64,000 nucleotides of DNA from Segniliparus sp051660745 (lineage in GTDB: Bacteria > Actinomycetota > Actinomycetes > Mycobacteriales > Mycobacteriaceae), in assembly GCF_051660745.1 (NCBI RefSeq), contig NZ_JBOFQF010000044.1, positions 37,459 through 101,458 on the forward strand, read 5' to 3'. Position numbers and translations under genes: made by a program. Shown in pieces: positions 48,995 to 57,736 of the stretch; positions within the stretch are counted from its first letter, which is position 1; each line of letters starts with the position of its first letter. A model generated the notes under the pieces. The model ran no database searches. It worked only from the letters and a program-made list of their open reading frames with translations, and was not told the DNA's origin.

Positions 48995-51758
48995 CGGCAG
49001 TGGTCTTCGGCGCGGCCCGCCGCGCGGCGGGCTTCTTCGCCGGACCGGCCGCCCGACGGTCCGCGAGCAGCTCCGAGGCCCGCTCGTCGGTCAGCGTCTC
49101 CACCTCGTCGCCCTTGCGCAGGCTCGCGTTCGTCGTCCCGTCCGTGACGTACGGGCCGAACCGGCCGCTCTTGACCACCATCACGACGCCGCTGACCGGG
49201 TCCGTGCCGAGCTCGCGCAGCGGCCCCGCGGCCGCCTGGGCTCCCCGGCGTTTGGGCTCCGCGTAGAGCGCGAGCGCCTCCTCAAGGGTGACGTTGAACA
49301 GCTGGTCCTCGTTCGCGAGGGAGCGCGAATCCGTGCCGCGCTTGAGGTACGGCCCGAACTTCCCGTTCTGCGCGGTGATCTCCTCGCCGGTATTCGGGTC
49401 GACGCCGACAGCGCGGGGCAGGGACAGCAGCCGCAGGGCGTCGTCGAGCGTCACCTGCTCCGGGTCCATGGACTTGAAGAGCGAGGCCGTGCGCGGCTTG
49501 GGCGCGGCGGCCTTCTTCGTCTTGGCCTTCTCTTCTTGCTGCGCTTGGACCGCCGAGGGCAGCAACTCGGTCACATACGGCCCGAACCTGCCCTCTTTCA
49601 CGACGAGCTCATGGCCGGACTGCGGGTCCAAGCCCAGCACCCTCCCCTCGCTCGGGGTGGCGAACAGCTGCTCCGCGACCTCGGGGGTGAGCTCGTCCGG
49701 CGTGAGGTCCTGATGCAGGTTCGCGCGCTGCGAGACCAGCTCGCCTTGGTCGTCTTTGACCATCCGCTCCAAGTACGGCCCGAATTTGCCCACCCGGACC
49801 CAGATCTGACGGGCCTCGGAGTCCTCGAACACCGGGATGGAGTTGACCTCCCGCGCGTCGATGGTCTCCGCGTTCGCGCCGACGAGGCGTTTGAGCCCGC
49901 CCGCGCGGGCCACCGAGCGGGCCGGGCCGTTCTCGTCGCCGTAGTAGAACCGGTTGAGCCACGGGGTGCGGTGCTCCCGGCCTGCCGCGATGGCGTCGAG
50001 CTCGTCCTCCATGTGCGCGGTGAACTCGTAGTCGACGAGCGGGTCGAAGTAGGCCTCCAACAGGCCGACGACCGCGAACGCCACCCAGGCAGGCACCAGC
50101 GCCGCGCCCTTGCGATAGACGTAGCCGCGCTCCTGGATCGTGTCGATGATGGCGGCGTAGGTGGACGGGCGGCCGATGCCGAGGTCTTCGAGCGCCTTCA
50201 CCAGCGAGGCCTCGGTGTACCGGGCGGGCGGCGAGGTGGCGTGCTCGGCGGGCGCGGCTTCGCGGGCCGCGACGTTCTGCCCCTTGGCCAGCTGCGGAAG
50301 ACGGCTCTCGGCGTCGTCGGCCTGGCCGCCCGCGAGCTCGTCCACCGTCTCCACGTACGCCCGGAGGAAGCCCTGCGTCGTGATGACCAGGCCCGAGGCC
50401 GCGAACACGCAATCGCGAGCCGCGCCCGCCGCCGTCGTGGTCGTCGTCAGCCGCAGGCTCGTGCTCGTGCCCCGCGCGTCCACCATCTGCGAGGCGACAG
50501 TCCGCCGCCAGATCAGCTCGTACAACCGCAGCTCGTCGCCGTCGAGCGTCCCCGCGAGCTGCTCCGGGCGCGCGAAGGACTCGCCTGCCGGGCGGATCGC
50601 CTCGTGCGCCTCCTGGGCGTTCTTCGCCTTGCTCGCGTACTGCCGGGGGGCCTTCGGGATCGCGTCCGCCCCGTAGAGCGCCGTCGCCTGCGCCCGCGCG
50701 GCCTCGGTCGCCTGCTGCGAGAGCGTGACCGAGTCGGTCCGCATATACGTGATGTGGCCGTTCTCGTACAGCCGCTGCGCGAGCCGCATGGTCCGGTCGG
50801 TGGAGAACCGGAGCTTCCGGCTCGCCTCCTGCTGCAGCGTCGACGTCATGAACGGCGGGTACGGCCTGCGCGAGTACGGCTTCTCGGCCACATCCGCGAC
50901 GTCCAGCTGCGCGCCGACGAGCGCCTCGGCGAGCGAGCGCGCCTCGGCCTCCCCCACGATGCGCACCCGGTCGGGGTTCGTCGGCTCGCCCTGCGGCGTG
51001 AAGTCGCGGCCCGAGGCCACGCGCAGCCCGTCGAGCTCCACCAGCTTCGCGGAGAACTCCGGGCTCGAGGCCACTGTGACCGACAGGTCCCAGTACGAGG
51101 CCGAGCGGAACGCCATCCGCTCGCGCTCGCGCTGCACGATGATGCGGGTGGCCACCGACTGCACCCGCCCCGCGGACAGCCTCGGCATCACCTTCTTCCA
51201 CAGCACCGGGCTCACCTCGTAGCCGTAGAGGCGGTCGAGGATGCGCCGGGTCTCCTGGGCGTCCACGAGGTCGGTGTCCAGGTCGCGGGGGTTCGCCGCG
51301 GCGGCAAGGATGGCGGACTCGGTGATCTCGTGGAACACCATCCGCCGCACCGGGACCTTGGGCTTGAGGGTCTCCAGGAGGTGCCAGGCAATCGCCTCGC
51401 CCTCCCGGTCGCCGTCGGTCGCGAGATAGAGCTCGTCGACCGACTTCAACTTGTCCTTCAGATCGGTGACCGTGGACTTCTTCTCCGGGCTCACCACGTA
51501 GAGCGGGTCGAAGTCCGCCTCGACGTTGACCCCGAGCCTGGCCCATGGCTCCGACTTGTACTTCGCCGGGATGTCCGCCGTGCCACGGGGCAGGTCGCGG
51601 ATGTGGCCTCGGGACGACTCCACGACATAATTGCCGCCGAGGAAGGAGGCGAGCTTGCGGGCCTTCGTCGGGGATTCGACGATCACCAGCCGTCGAAGCC
51701 CGTCGCCGCCTGAGCCGCGTGTGTCGTCCGCACTGCGCCGTGCTGCCACCGTTGCCAT
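48942..51758 (-). CDS. topA: DNA topoisomerase I
   Basis: Type IA topoisomerase that relaxes negative supercoils; 938 residues. TOPRIM at the N-terminus (LVIVESPTKARKLASFLG; DGDREGEAIAWHLL), active-site Tyr in NGHITYMRTDSV (about residue 320), then repeated actinobacterial C-terminal domains, each with a KFGPY or RFGPY motif. The last 40 residues are a Lys/Ala/Pro tail (KKPAARKPAAKKPTS) known in mycobacteria to aid processivity. The coding end of this tail overlaps the adenylate cyclase gene. Confidence 0.97.
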   Translation of the reverse strand: MATVAARRSADDTRGSGGDGLRRLVIVESPTKARKLASFLGGNYVVESSRGHIRDLPRGTADIPAKYKSEPWARLGVNVEADFDPLYVVSPEKKSTVTDLKDKLKSVDELYLATDGDREGEAIAWHLLETLKPKVPVRRMVFHEITESAILAAAANPRDLDTDLVDAQETRRILDRLYGYEVSPVLWKKVMPRLSAGRVQSVATRIIVQRERERMAFRSASYWDLSVTVASSPEFSAKLVELDGLRVASGRDFTPQGEPTNPDRVRIVGEAEARSLAEALVGAQLDVADVAEKPYSRRPYPPFMTSTLQQEASRKLRFSTDRTMRLAQRLYENGHITYMRTDSVTLSQQATEAARAQATALYGADAIPKAPRQYASKAKNAQEAHEAIRPAGESFARPEQLAGTLDGDELRLYELIWRRTVASQMVDARGTSTSLRLTTTTTAAGAARDCVFAASGLVITTQGFLRAYVETVDELAGGQADDAESRLPQLAKGQNVAAREAAPAEHATSPPARYTEASLVKALEDLGIGRPSTYAAIIDTIQERGYVYRKGAALVPAWVAFAVVGLLEAYFDPLVDYEFTAHMEDELDAIAAGREHRTPWLNRFYYGDENGPARSVARAGGLKRLVGANAETIDAREVNSIPVFEDSEARQIWVRVGKFGPYLERMVKDDQGELVSQRANLHQDLTPDELTPEVAEQLFATPSEGRVLGLDPQSGHELVVKEGRFGPYVTELLPSAVQAQQEEKAKTKKAAAPKPRTASLFKSMDPEQVTLDDALRLLSLPRAVGVDPNTGEEITAQNGKFGPYLKRGTDSRSLANEDQLFNVTLEEALALYAEPKRRGAQAAAGPLRELGTDPVSGVVMVVKSGRFGPYVTDGTTNASLRKGDEVETLTDERASELLADRRAAGPAKKPAARRAAPKTTAATKKPAARKPAAKKPTS

Positions 51759-51878
51759 ACCTTCCCGGTTGTTCGTTCGCGAGCCAGCCGAGCGCCGCGA
51801 GTCGTCACACTCTATTTACCTCAAACCCGAGAAGACGCGGATCTGAGGCGCCTCCGGCGTGTCCGACCCGCCGGACGA

Positions 51879-52112
51879 TCACTGCCCCTGATTGGGGAGC
51901 GGAACCTCGTCCGCCGCGCGCACAGCGGTGGCGTGCAGGTCCTTTCCGACCAATGCCGTCTCGAACTCCACCCTCTGGCGCTCGACCAGTTTCCGAAAGC
52001 CTCTGCCTTCGATGGCGGTGTATCGGACGAACACCTCGGCGGAACCGTCGTCAGGAGCAATGAACCCGAAACCCTTCTCAGGGTCGAACCACTGCACAGT
52101 TCCCAATGCCAT
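51879..52112 (-). CDS. Cold-shock domain protein
   Basis: 77-residue single cold-shock domain: GTVQWFDPEKGFGFIAPDDG (RNP1 KGFGFI) and VFVRYTAIEGRGFRKL (RNP2, with Arg where His is more usual in CspA). It binds single-stranded nucleic acids as an RNA chaperone. AGGAGG lies 11 bases before the ATG at 52112. It sits 120 bases upstream of topA on the same strand; in M. tuberculosis cspA is near topA too, with one gene between. Confidence 0.92.
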   Translation of the reverse strand: MALGTVQWFDPEKGFGFIAPDDGSAEVFVRYTAIEGRGFRKLVERQRVEFETALVGKDLHATAVRAADEVPLPNQGQ

Positions 52113-52418
52113 TGGCCGGAGTTCCTCCTTGTGACACCTCGGGCGAGCTCGTTCTCGTCCAAGTAGTAGAGCACATCCTGCAAGCTGCGCACCACTTCGA
52201 GCGCCGATCGGCGGCCAGCCCGGGCGCGCCGCGCCTGCAACGCGCCCCGAACGGCATGGCCGCGCGGGCGTTGCCCCGCTGGGCGTTGTGGCCGCTCCCG
52301 CAGTGGCGAGGATGCGCTCCGCCGCGCCTGCAGGCATTCCCCGAGTTCTCGCGCGCCCGCCAGATGTGAACATGTTAGTGTACGACTATATTTCTAACAA
52401 AATGCTTCAGGAGGCCCC
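52113..52418. other. Divergent intergenic region, csp / DUF2236 gene
   Basis: 306 bases without an accepted gene. On the minus strand a frame carries a protein-like stretch (LEVVRSLQDVLYYLDENELA, about 52125-52205) before the csp start; it may be a remnant, as it runs into csp out of frame. The right end holds an AT-rich promoter segment with TGTTAG (52372-52377) and CTAACA (52394-52399), a 6-bp inverted repeat with a 16-base gap that suggests an operator for the rightward gene. Confidence 0.45.
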
Positions 52419-53384
52419 ATGAGCGCTCGTACCACCCAGCCCGCGCCGTCTGAGCTTTCCGACGGCAGCCGTTTCCAGCTGTATTTCGGAAGCCTCCTCT
52501 TCGCCCTGTTCGGCGCAGCCGTCTTCGACCAGGTCATGCTGCCGGAAGTGGCGGCCGGGGTGGAATGGACCGGGCGGGTGCGCAACACCCCGTTCGAGCG
52601 GGCGGCGCGCACAGCCGCGGCGGACCAGGTGGTGTTCGGGGGCTCCGCCGCCGACAACGAGGCCACCGGCCGCTGGTTGCGCGAGGCGCACCGAGCGGTC
52701 AAGGGCGTCGGCTTCAACGGCGTGCGGTTCAGCGCGCTCAACCCGGAATCCTGGAACTGGATCATGGCGAGCACGATCCTCGCCTACCAGGGCGCGTACA
52801 CCCCGATCACCGGCGACAAGCTCGACGACGCGGGCCGGCAGAGGCTCTACGAGGTGATGCTGGGCAAATTCGAGCATGTGCAGCTGCCAGGGAAGCACGC
52901 CCGCCTCCCCGCCCAGTACTCCGATCTGCTCGATTGGTACGAATCGGTCCTCGAAGCCAAGGGCGAGCACAACATCGCCCTCGGCAAAGCCGTCGACACC
53001 TTGCTGCGCGCCCCGTTCCCCCCGTTCCTCCCTCCCTTCCTGAAACCGCTGTGGCCGCCCCTCGCGACGGCGGTCGGGCACATCGCGGCCGTCTGCTCGT
53101 TCGGAGCCATGCACCCCAAAGCCCGCGCCCTCACCGGCTTCCGGTGGACGAAGCGGCACGACTTCGAGTTCCGGATCGTCAGCCGGGTCCTGCCGGTCCT
53201 CTACGCCCGGCTGCCCAAACGGCTCACCATGTCCCCGCTCGCGTACCACCATTGGCGCTATACTCAACTTGTGGAGCAGTACATGGCCATGCAACTGGGC
53301 TCTTTCGCGCCCGGCTGCCCGATGTCTGGGACATCGCGGACGCAGGGCCAATCTGCAGGCTCTCCCCAGCCACAACCAGCTTGA
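52419..53384 (+). CDS. DUF2236 (MpaB/Lcp-type) oxygenase
   Basis: 321-residue protein of the oxygenase-MpaB family, which includes latex-clearing proteins and many uncharacterised actinobacterial heme proteins. Visible family traits are the start of the domain (QLYFGSLLFALFGAAVFDQVMLPEVAAGVE), RVRNTPFERAARTA, and the REAHRAVKGVGFNGVRFSALNPESWNWIMAS block with the presumed heme-ligand His. AGGAGG precedes the ATG. A helper role in lipid or terpenoid oxidation is possible but unproven. The next gene follows after 12 bases. Confidence 0.82.
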   Translation: MSARTTQPAPSELSDGSRFQLYFGSLLFALFGAAVFDQVMLPEVAAGVEWTGRVRNTPFERAARTAAADQVVFGGSAADNEATGRWLREAHRAVKGVGFNGVRFSALNPESWNWIMASTILAYQGAYTPITGDKLDDAGRQRLYEVMLGKFEHVQLPGKHARLPAQYSDLLDWYESVLEAKGEHNIALGKAVDTLLRAPFPPFLPPFLKPLWPPLATAVGHIAAVCSFGAMHPKARALTGFRWTKRHDFEFRIVSRVLPVLYARLPKRLTMSPLAYHHWRYTQLVEQYMAMQLGSFAPGCPMSGTSRTQGQSAGSPQPQPA

Positions 53385-53396
53385 GATAGCGAGACG

Positions 53397-54167
53397 ATGA
53401 CTGAGCCGTACTACCGCCGCGCCGACAACGGCTTCCGCGCGACCGAGTCGACAACGGGGTACTGGACCCCAGGGGCGCAAGCGGGCCTGCCGCCCATCAT
53501 GCTGGCCGCTTCGCGTCTGGAAGAGTTCGGTTCCACGCTCGGCGAAGGCAGGATCGCGCGCCTGACGTTCGATTTCCTCCGACCCGTTCCCGTCGGCCTG
53601 TTGCACGTCATCACCAAGGTGGCGCATGCCGGGCGGTCGACGACGCTCCTCGAAGCAGACATCGTCGTCGACGACAGCGTCGTCGCCCGAGCCTCGGCGT
53701 GGTGGCTCAGCGCGGCGGACACCGCACGGCTCGCGACAGACCGGTACGAGCCCCTTCCCGACACTCCAGCCGTCGGCGAAGCCTTTTGGCATGGCCACTC
53801 CGGCATGCCGTCCACGCTCGCCACCCGCACGCAGGAGGGGATCGGCGACGACAACGTCATGTGGCTCTCCCCGACTGTCCCGCTCGTGGACGACGAGCCG
53901 CCCACCCCCCTCGCGGCGCTGTGCGGGATCGCGGACATGGTCAACGGCGTCGGCATGGTCACCGACTACCGGCGGGTCGCCGCCATCAACGTCGACCTCG
54001 GCGTCCACATCCACCGCCAGCCCGCCTCCACCGAGATCGGCGTGCGCGGCAAGACGTCCATCGGCCCCGACGGCATCGGGGTCAGCTCGGGCCTGCTCTA
54101 CGACGCGCACGGGTTCGTCGCGACCGCCTCCATGGCCGTGCTCATCAGGGAGAAAGGGCCGAGGTGA
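53397..54167 (+). CDS. Acyl-CoA thioesterase-like (double hot-dog) protein
   Basis: 256 residues with two hot-dog repeats: the first about 10-115 (GRIARLTFDFLRPVPVGLLHVITKVAHAGRSTTLLEADIV) and the second about 150-250 (NVDLGVHIHRQPASTEIGVRGKTSIGPDGIGVSSGLLYDAHGFVATASMAVLI). This is the TesB/thioesterase-like superfamily that hydrolyses acyl-CoA. It is probably co-transcribed with the DUF2236 gene. Its last 23 bases overlap the convergent TadE-like gene. Confidence 0.85.
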   Translation: MTEPYYRRADNGFRATESTTGYWTPGAQAGLPPIMLAASRLEEFGSTLGEGRIARLTFDFLRPVPVGLLHVITKVAHAGRSTTLLEADIVVDDSVVARASAWWLSAADTARLATDRYEPLPDTPAVGEAFWHGHSGMPSTLATRTQEGIGDDNVMWLSPTVPLVDDEPPTPLAALCGIADMVNGVGMVTDYRRVAAINVDLGVHIHRQPASTEIGVRGKTSIGPDGIGVSSGLLYDAHGFVATASMAVLIREKGPR

Positions 54168-54549
54168 CCGGCGCAGGCCCCGCACGGGCCGTCGCCCGCG
54201 CCGGGCCTGACGCGAAACCGGGCGCCGCAGTGTCGACCTCCACGACGACGAGCACGTCCAAATCGACCGTCTGGCAGGAGACGAGCCGCCCGGCGGACCG
54301 CCCGGCAAAGGCGCGGGCGGCGGCGCACGCCGCCGCCTCGCCGTCCAACGCCCGGTAGGCTCCCGCCAAAGCCGCGAGATCCGCCGCCGCCTGCGCCCGA
54401 TGCCTGGCCGAGACGGCCGCTCCTGCCCAGCTGAGCAATACCGTGAACGCCACGAGCGTCGCGATGACGAACGCGCTGGCCACCGTCATCGAGCCTTGCT
54501 CGTCGCGCAGCGACGCAGGAGATCGCCGCCTGGACGGCGGGGAACTCAT
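54145..54549 (-). CDS. TadE-like protein (Rv3654c type)
   Basis: 134 residues, ATG at 54549 overlapping the upstream stop (ATGA). The N-terminus LRDEQGSMTVASAFVIATLVAF is a type IV pilin-like signal: a cleavage-site Gly followed by Ser-Met-Thr-Val and a hydrophobic helix. The tail is Ala-rich with two cysteines. It matches the small helicase/secretion-neighbourhood TadE-like proteins at the end of mycobacterial Tad clusters. The codons before the signal contain a piece (54512-54527) shared with a dispersed repeat at 62129-62144. Confidence 0.8.
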   Translation of the reverse strand: MSSPPSRRRSPASLRDEQGSMTVASAFVIATLVAFTVLLSWAGAAVSARHRAQAAADLAALAGAYRALDGEAAACAAARAFAGRSAGRLVSCQTVDLDVLVVVEVDTAAPGFASGPARATARAGPAPVTSALSP

Positions 54550-54890
54550 GGACCGGCCACCGGTTCCATGGCCGCGACGGCTTTCGCGCCAAGGTCGAGC
54601 GAGGCGAGCCACTGCGCTTTGAACGTCACCGTGGCGACAACCTCTCCCGGTCCCTCCTCGATCCTGATGTCCGCGCCGCGCGGCCCGACTCGTTCGGCCG
54701 CAGAGCTCGCATGCCCCAGATCTCCCCTCGAAGCCAACCTGGCGGCCTCGCGCGCGGCGTCCACACATCGCACGTGGTCGCCGACCGCGAGCAATGCGAC
54801 CGCAGAGCCGAAGAGCACGAAAAGAATCGAGGCAACGCCTATGGCGCTCTCCACCGTCACCATGCCCGCTTCGCCGCCGGGCCCGCTCAC
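54546..54890 (-). CDS. TadE-family pseudopilin
   Basis: 114 residues from a GTG at 54890 that overlaps the upstream stop (GTGA). The leader is short and polar, then GMVTVESAIGVASILFVLFG shows the prepilin pattern with Glu at +5 and a hydrophobic helix. CVDAAREAARLASRGD and a beta-rich C-terminus fit TadE. It probably forms part of the Tad pilus or secretion machine as a minor pseudopilin processed by a prepilin peptidase. Confidence 0.82.
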   Translation of the reverse strand: MSGPGGEAGMVTVESAIGVASILFVLFGSAVALLAVGDHVRCVDAAREAARLASRGDLGHASSAAERVGPRGADIRIEEGPGEVVATVTFKAQWLASLDLGAKAVAAMEPVAGP

Positions 54891-55102
54891 ACGCTCGTCG
54901 ACAGCGCCCTCTCGATGATCTTCTGCAGAAACGAAGCCACCGAGCCGCCGGTGACCACCGTGTACAAAACAGCGCCGAACGCGGCTGCGGCAATCGTCCC
55001 GATCGCGTACTCGACCGTGCTCATGCCTTCCTCGCGCCCCCCGAACATGATAATTCTGCTGGCGAGCAGGACTCCCTGCCGCTTCCATGTCGACCACCAC
55101 AT
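54887..55102 (-). CDS. DUF4244 Flp-type small pilin
   Basis: 71 residues from the ATG at 55102, preceded by AAGGGGG. A basic leader ends at GGREEGMSTVEYAIGTIAAAA: Gly cleavage site, Glu at +5 and Tyr at +6 as in Flp pilins, then one hydrophobic helix. This family (Rv3656c) is the likely major subunit of the Tad structure. It lies 71 bases after tadC and has its own strong ribosome-binding site, which fits high expression of a pilin. Confidence 0.85.
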   Translation of the reverse strand: MWWSTWKRQGVLLASRIIMFGGREEGMSTVEYAIGTIAAAAFGAVLYTVVTGGSVASFLQKIIERALSTSV

Positions 55103-55173
55103 GTGGCCCCCTTTCTCTTCATTCGTCCGACTCTCGGACGAAAGCCCTTTCGGCCGCTTCTGGCTCGCCACGC

Positions 55174-55770
55174 TCACAGGACGCGCCCGCCGTCCCCGAA
55201 GACCTCTGAGCCCAGGCCGATGATCACCGGGATCACGCCAAGGCAGAGAAAAGCGGGCAAGAAGCACAGGCCGAGCGGCCCGGCGAGCAGCACCCCGGCG
55301 CGGCCCGCTCCCGCAGTCGCTTGGTCGAGCGCATCGGCCCGGACCGCCGCTGCGAGCTCGACGAGCCCGTCGGCCAATGCGGCGCCGCTGCGCGCCGACC
55401 GCTTGGCCATCCGGGCGAGCGGAGCTGTGGCGGGCAGTTCCGCCGCGTCTTCCCAAGCCGCCTGGGGATCCGCGCCGAGCTGGAGCGCATGCGCCGCTTT
55501 GACCAGCACGGCGGAGAGCGGCGGCGGGGCTGATCTCGCAACCGCCCGCAGCGCGACCGGGGTCGGCAGGCCTGCTTGCAGGCTGACTGCGAAAAGGTCG
55601 TAGCTCGCGGCCAGTGCGAGCGGATCCAGGCGGGCGGCCTCCGCCCCGGAACGCAAAGGGGCCGCAGCCCGCGATCTGATTCGCGACAACCACAGCTGCG
55701 GGCTCGGCGCGACGAGCAGCGCCAACGCCAGGCTCGCCGCCGCGCCTGCCCACGAGAGCGCCCACGTCAT
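55174..55770 (-). CDS. tadC: Tad secretion membrane protein TadC
   Basis: 198 residues, ATG at 55770 overlapping the tadB stop. Type II secretion F-domain layout: a cytoplasmic helical region (LDPLALAASYDLFAVSLQAGLPTPVALRAVA) and two C-terminal membrane spans (about 155-190; LCFLPAFLCLGVIPVIIGLG). It would form the inner-membrane platform with TadB. Length and place match Rv3657c. Confidence 0.88.
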   Translation of the reverse strand: MTWALSWAGAAASLALALLVAPSPQLWLSRIRSRAAAPLRSGAEAARLDPLALAASYDLFAVSLQAGLPTPVALRAVARSAPPPLSAVLVKAAHALQLGADPQAAWEDAAELPATAPLARMAKRSARSGAALADGLVELAAAVRADALDQATAGAGRAGVLLAGPLGLCFLPAFLCLGVIPVIIGLGSEVFGDGGRVL

Positions 55771-56627
55771 CTGCCCGCCCCTGCCGTGATACGCCTCGAC
55801 CAGGCGGCCCCGGCGCACACGAACCCGCACCCGGCCGCAAGGAGGAGGGATCCGGATCCGGACAGCAGCACCCGCAGCGGCTGGGCTCCAATCGCTTGCC
55901 CGAGCAGCACGCACAGCGCGGGCAAGGCCGAGAGGATCTTCGCCGTGGACCGCGCGCCCGCCAGCGCCGCGTCCGTCCGCTCGCCGAACCGGATCTGCTC
56001 CACCACATCGGCCCGGAGCGCGCCCAACACCTGTGCCATCGGCACCCCCTCCCGATGCGACAGCTCCCAACAGGACGCGAGCCGTTCCCACAATGCCCCG
56101 CCTGCTCCCAGCCCAGCGCGCCGGGCAGCCCGAGCCCGTCTGCGCAGCCCCTCGCCGACGTCCCCTCCGAGCCGAGCCCGTGCGGCCACCTCGCGCATGG
56201 TCTGCGCGGCCTCGTTCGCCCCAGAGTCCGCCGTCGAGGCGCATTCCGCCGCCGCCGCGGCGAACGCGTGCGCGGGGTGCGCGCCGACACGGAGCTCGTC
56301 CACCACTGCCATGAGCGCCGCCTGGACCGCAGCCGCATGCTCTCGTTCTCGGACACGGGCGCGGCGCGCCCGCCACGCGGCCCGCGCACTGGCCGAGACC
56401 AGGAGCACGGCCACGCCGAGCCCTGGCCGCACGAGAAGCAGCACGCCTCCCGGCGCCCACCACGCCTGTTCGAAAAGACTCGCCACAAGGCCCATGCGCC
56501 GGCTGGCGCAGATCCGGCCCGCCCGCCTCGCGCCCCGAGGACGAAGGCCGCGCACCCGGCTCGTCGCGACGGCCGACGGCCAGATCCAGAGCGCGCACGC
56601 GCCAAGCAGGGCAGCCATGGCAATCAT
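55767..56627 (-). CDS. tadB: Tad secretion membrane protein TadB
   Basis: 286 residues from the ATG at 56627, which overlaps the tadA stop (ATGA). N-terminal membrane spans (about 3-20 and 58-80) flank an Arg-rich stretch, followed by the T2SSF cytoplasmic helices (LMAVVDELRVGAHPAHAFAAAAAEC; LASCWELSHREGVPMAQVLGAL) and C-terminal spans. It is the platform partner of TadC. Corresponds to Rv3658c. Confidence 0.88.
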   Translation of the reverse strand: MIAMAALLGACALWIWPSAVATSRVRGLRPRGARRAGRICASRRMGLVASLFEQAWWAPGGVLLLVRPGLGVAVLLVSASARAAWRARRARVREREHAAAVQAALMAVVDELRVGAHPAHAFAAAAAECASTADSGANEAAQTMREVAARARLGGDVGEGLRRRARAARRAGLGAGGALWERLASCWELSHREGVPMAQVLGALRADVVEQIRFGERTDAALAGARSTAKILSALPALCVLLGQAIGAQPLRVLLSGSGSLLLAAGCGFVCAGAAWSRRITAGAGR

Positions 56628-57736
56628 CGGGCCGACCACACCGCCCGGACGGCGACGAAGCCGTCGTGCAGGTCGAGCCGGGCAATCTCCGCGAGCGTCC
56701 TCGCGCCAGACGGGTCTCTGCGCATATGGAAGACGAGACGCACAGCGGCGCCGAGCTGCCCGTGCAATCCCCGACGATCCAAACCGCCCGTCGCCGCGAG
56801 CGCCTCCAATCTCGCGGGAAGCTCGTTCGGCGAATTGCAGTGCACGGTCCCCGCACCGCCGTCGTGGCCGGTGTTGAGGGCCGAGAGCAAGTCCACGACC
56901 TCCGCGCCCCGCACCTCGCCGATCACCACCCGGTCTGGGCGCATCCGCAGGGTCTGCCGCACCAACTCGCGGACCGTGACCTCGCCTGCGCCTTCCACAT
57001 TCGGCTTGCGGGCCACGAGCGACACCACGTGTGGATGCGCCGGGGCCAGCTCCGGCGAGTCTTCGACCAAGACGATCCGCTCCCTCGGGCACACCTGCGC
57101 CAAAAGCGCAGAGAGGAGCGTCGTCTTGCCAGATCCGGTGCTGCCCGTCACCAGGAAGGAATGCCGTTCCGCGATCGCGCGCCGCATGAGCGCTGCCGCC
57201 GCCGGATGCGCAGAGCCTCGCGCGACGAGCTCGGCGAGGCTCTGCGTGGCGGGCCGGAGCACGCGCAACGCGATCGACGTGCCCCGGACCGCGAGCGGCG
57301 GAAGCACGGCGTGCAGCCGGATGTCGCAACCTCGATGCCCGAAGCCCGGCAGCCTGCCGTCCACGAACGGCTGCGCCTCGTCGAGGCGGCGGCCTGCGGA
57401 AAGCGCCAATCGGCAGGCCAGCCTGCGCACCGTCGCCTCGTCCGCGAAGGACACCGATGACCTGGCCAGCCCTTGGCCACGGTCCACCCAGACCTGGTCG
57501 GGGCCATTGACGAGGATGTCGCACAAATCCGGTTCGGCGAGCAGCTCCTCCAACGGCCCGGCGCCGAGGAACTCGACACGCAATGCGCGCAACGCGTCGA
57601 GGACGTCGGTGTCGCCAAGCAGGCCGCCCGCCTCTGCCCGAACCGCCTGGGCCAGCACTTCATGGGTGATCGCGCCGCCTCGTCGCGCAAGACGCTCGCG
57701 CACCCGCTCGACCACCGGGGCAGTCATCGTCCTCAT
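56624..57736 (-). CDS. tadA: Tad secretion ATPase TadA (CpaF)
   Basis: Type II/IV secretion hexameric ATPase that powers pilus assembly, 370 residues from the ATG at 57736 overlapping the ssd stop (an ATG three codons on is an alternative). Walker A GSTGSGKTTLLSALLAQ (about residue 185), Asp box IVLVEDSPEL, Walker B RVVIGEVRGAEVVDLL and the His box THDGG-type segment NTGHDGGAGTVHCNSP are intact. The N-terminal domain contains LCDILVNGPDQVWVDR. Corresponds to Rv3659c. Confidence 0.94.
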   Translation of the reverse strand: MRTMTAPVVERVRERLARRGGAITHEVLAQAVRAEAGGLLGDTDVLDALRALRVEFLGAGPLEELLAEPDLCDILVNGPDQVWVDRGQGLARSSVSFADEATVRRLACRLALSAGRRLDEAQPFVDGRLPGFGHRGCDIRLHAVLPPLAVRGTSIALRVLRPATQSLAELVARGSAHPAAAALMRRAIAERHSFLVTGSTGSGKTTLLSALLAQVCPRERIVLVEDSPELAPAHPHVVSLVARKPNVEGAGEVTVRELVRQTLRMRPDRVVIGEVRGAEVVDLLSALNTGHDGGAGTVHCNSPNELPARLEALAATGGLDRRGLHGQLGAAVRLVFHMRRDPSGARTLAEIARLDLHDGFVAVRAVWSAR

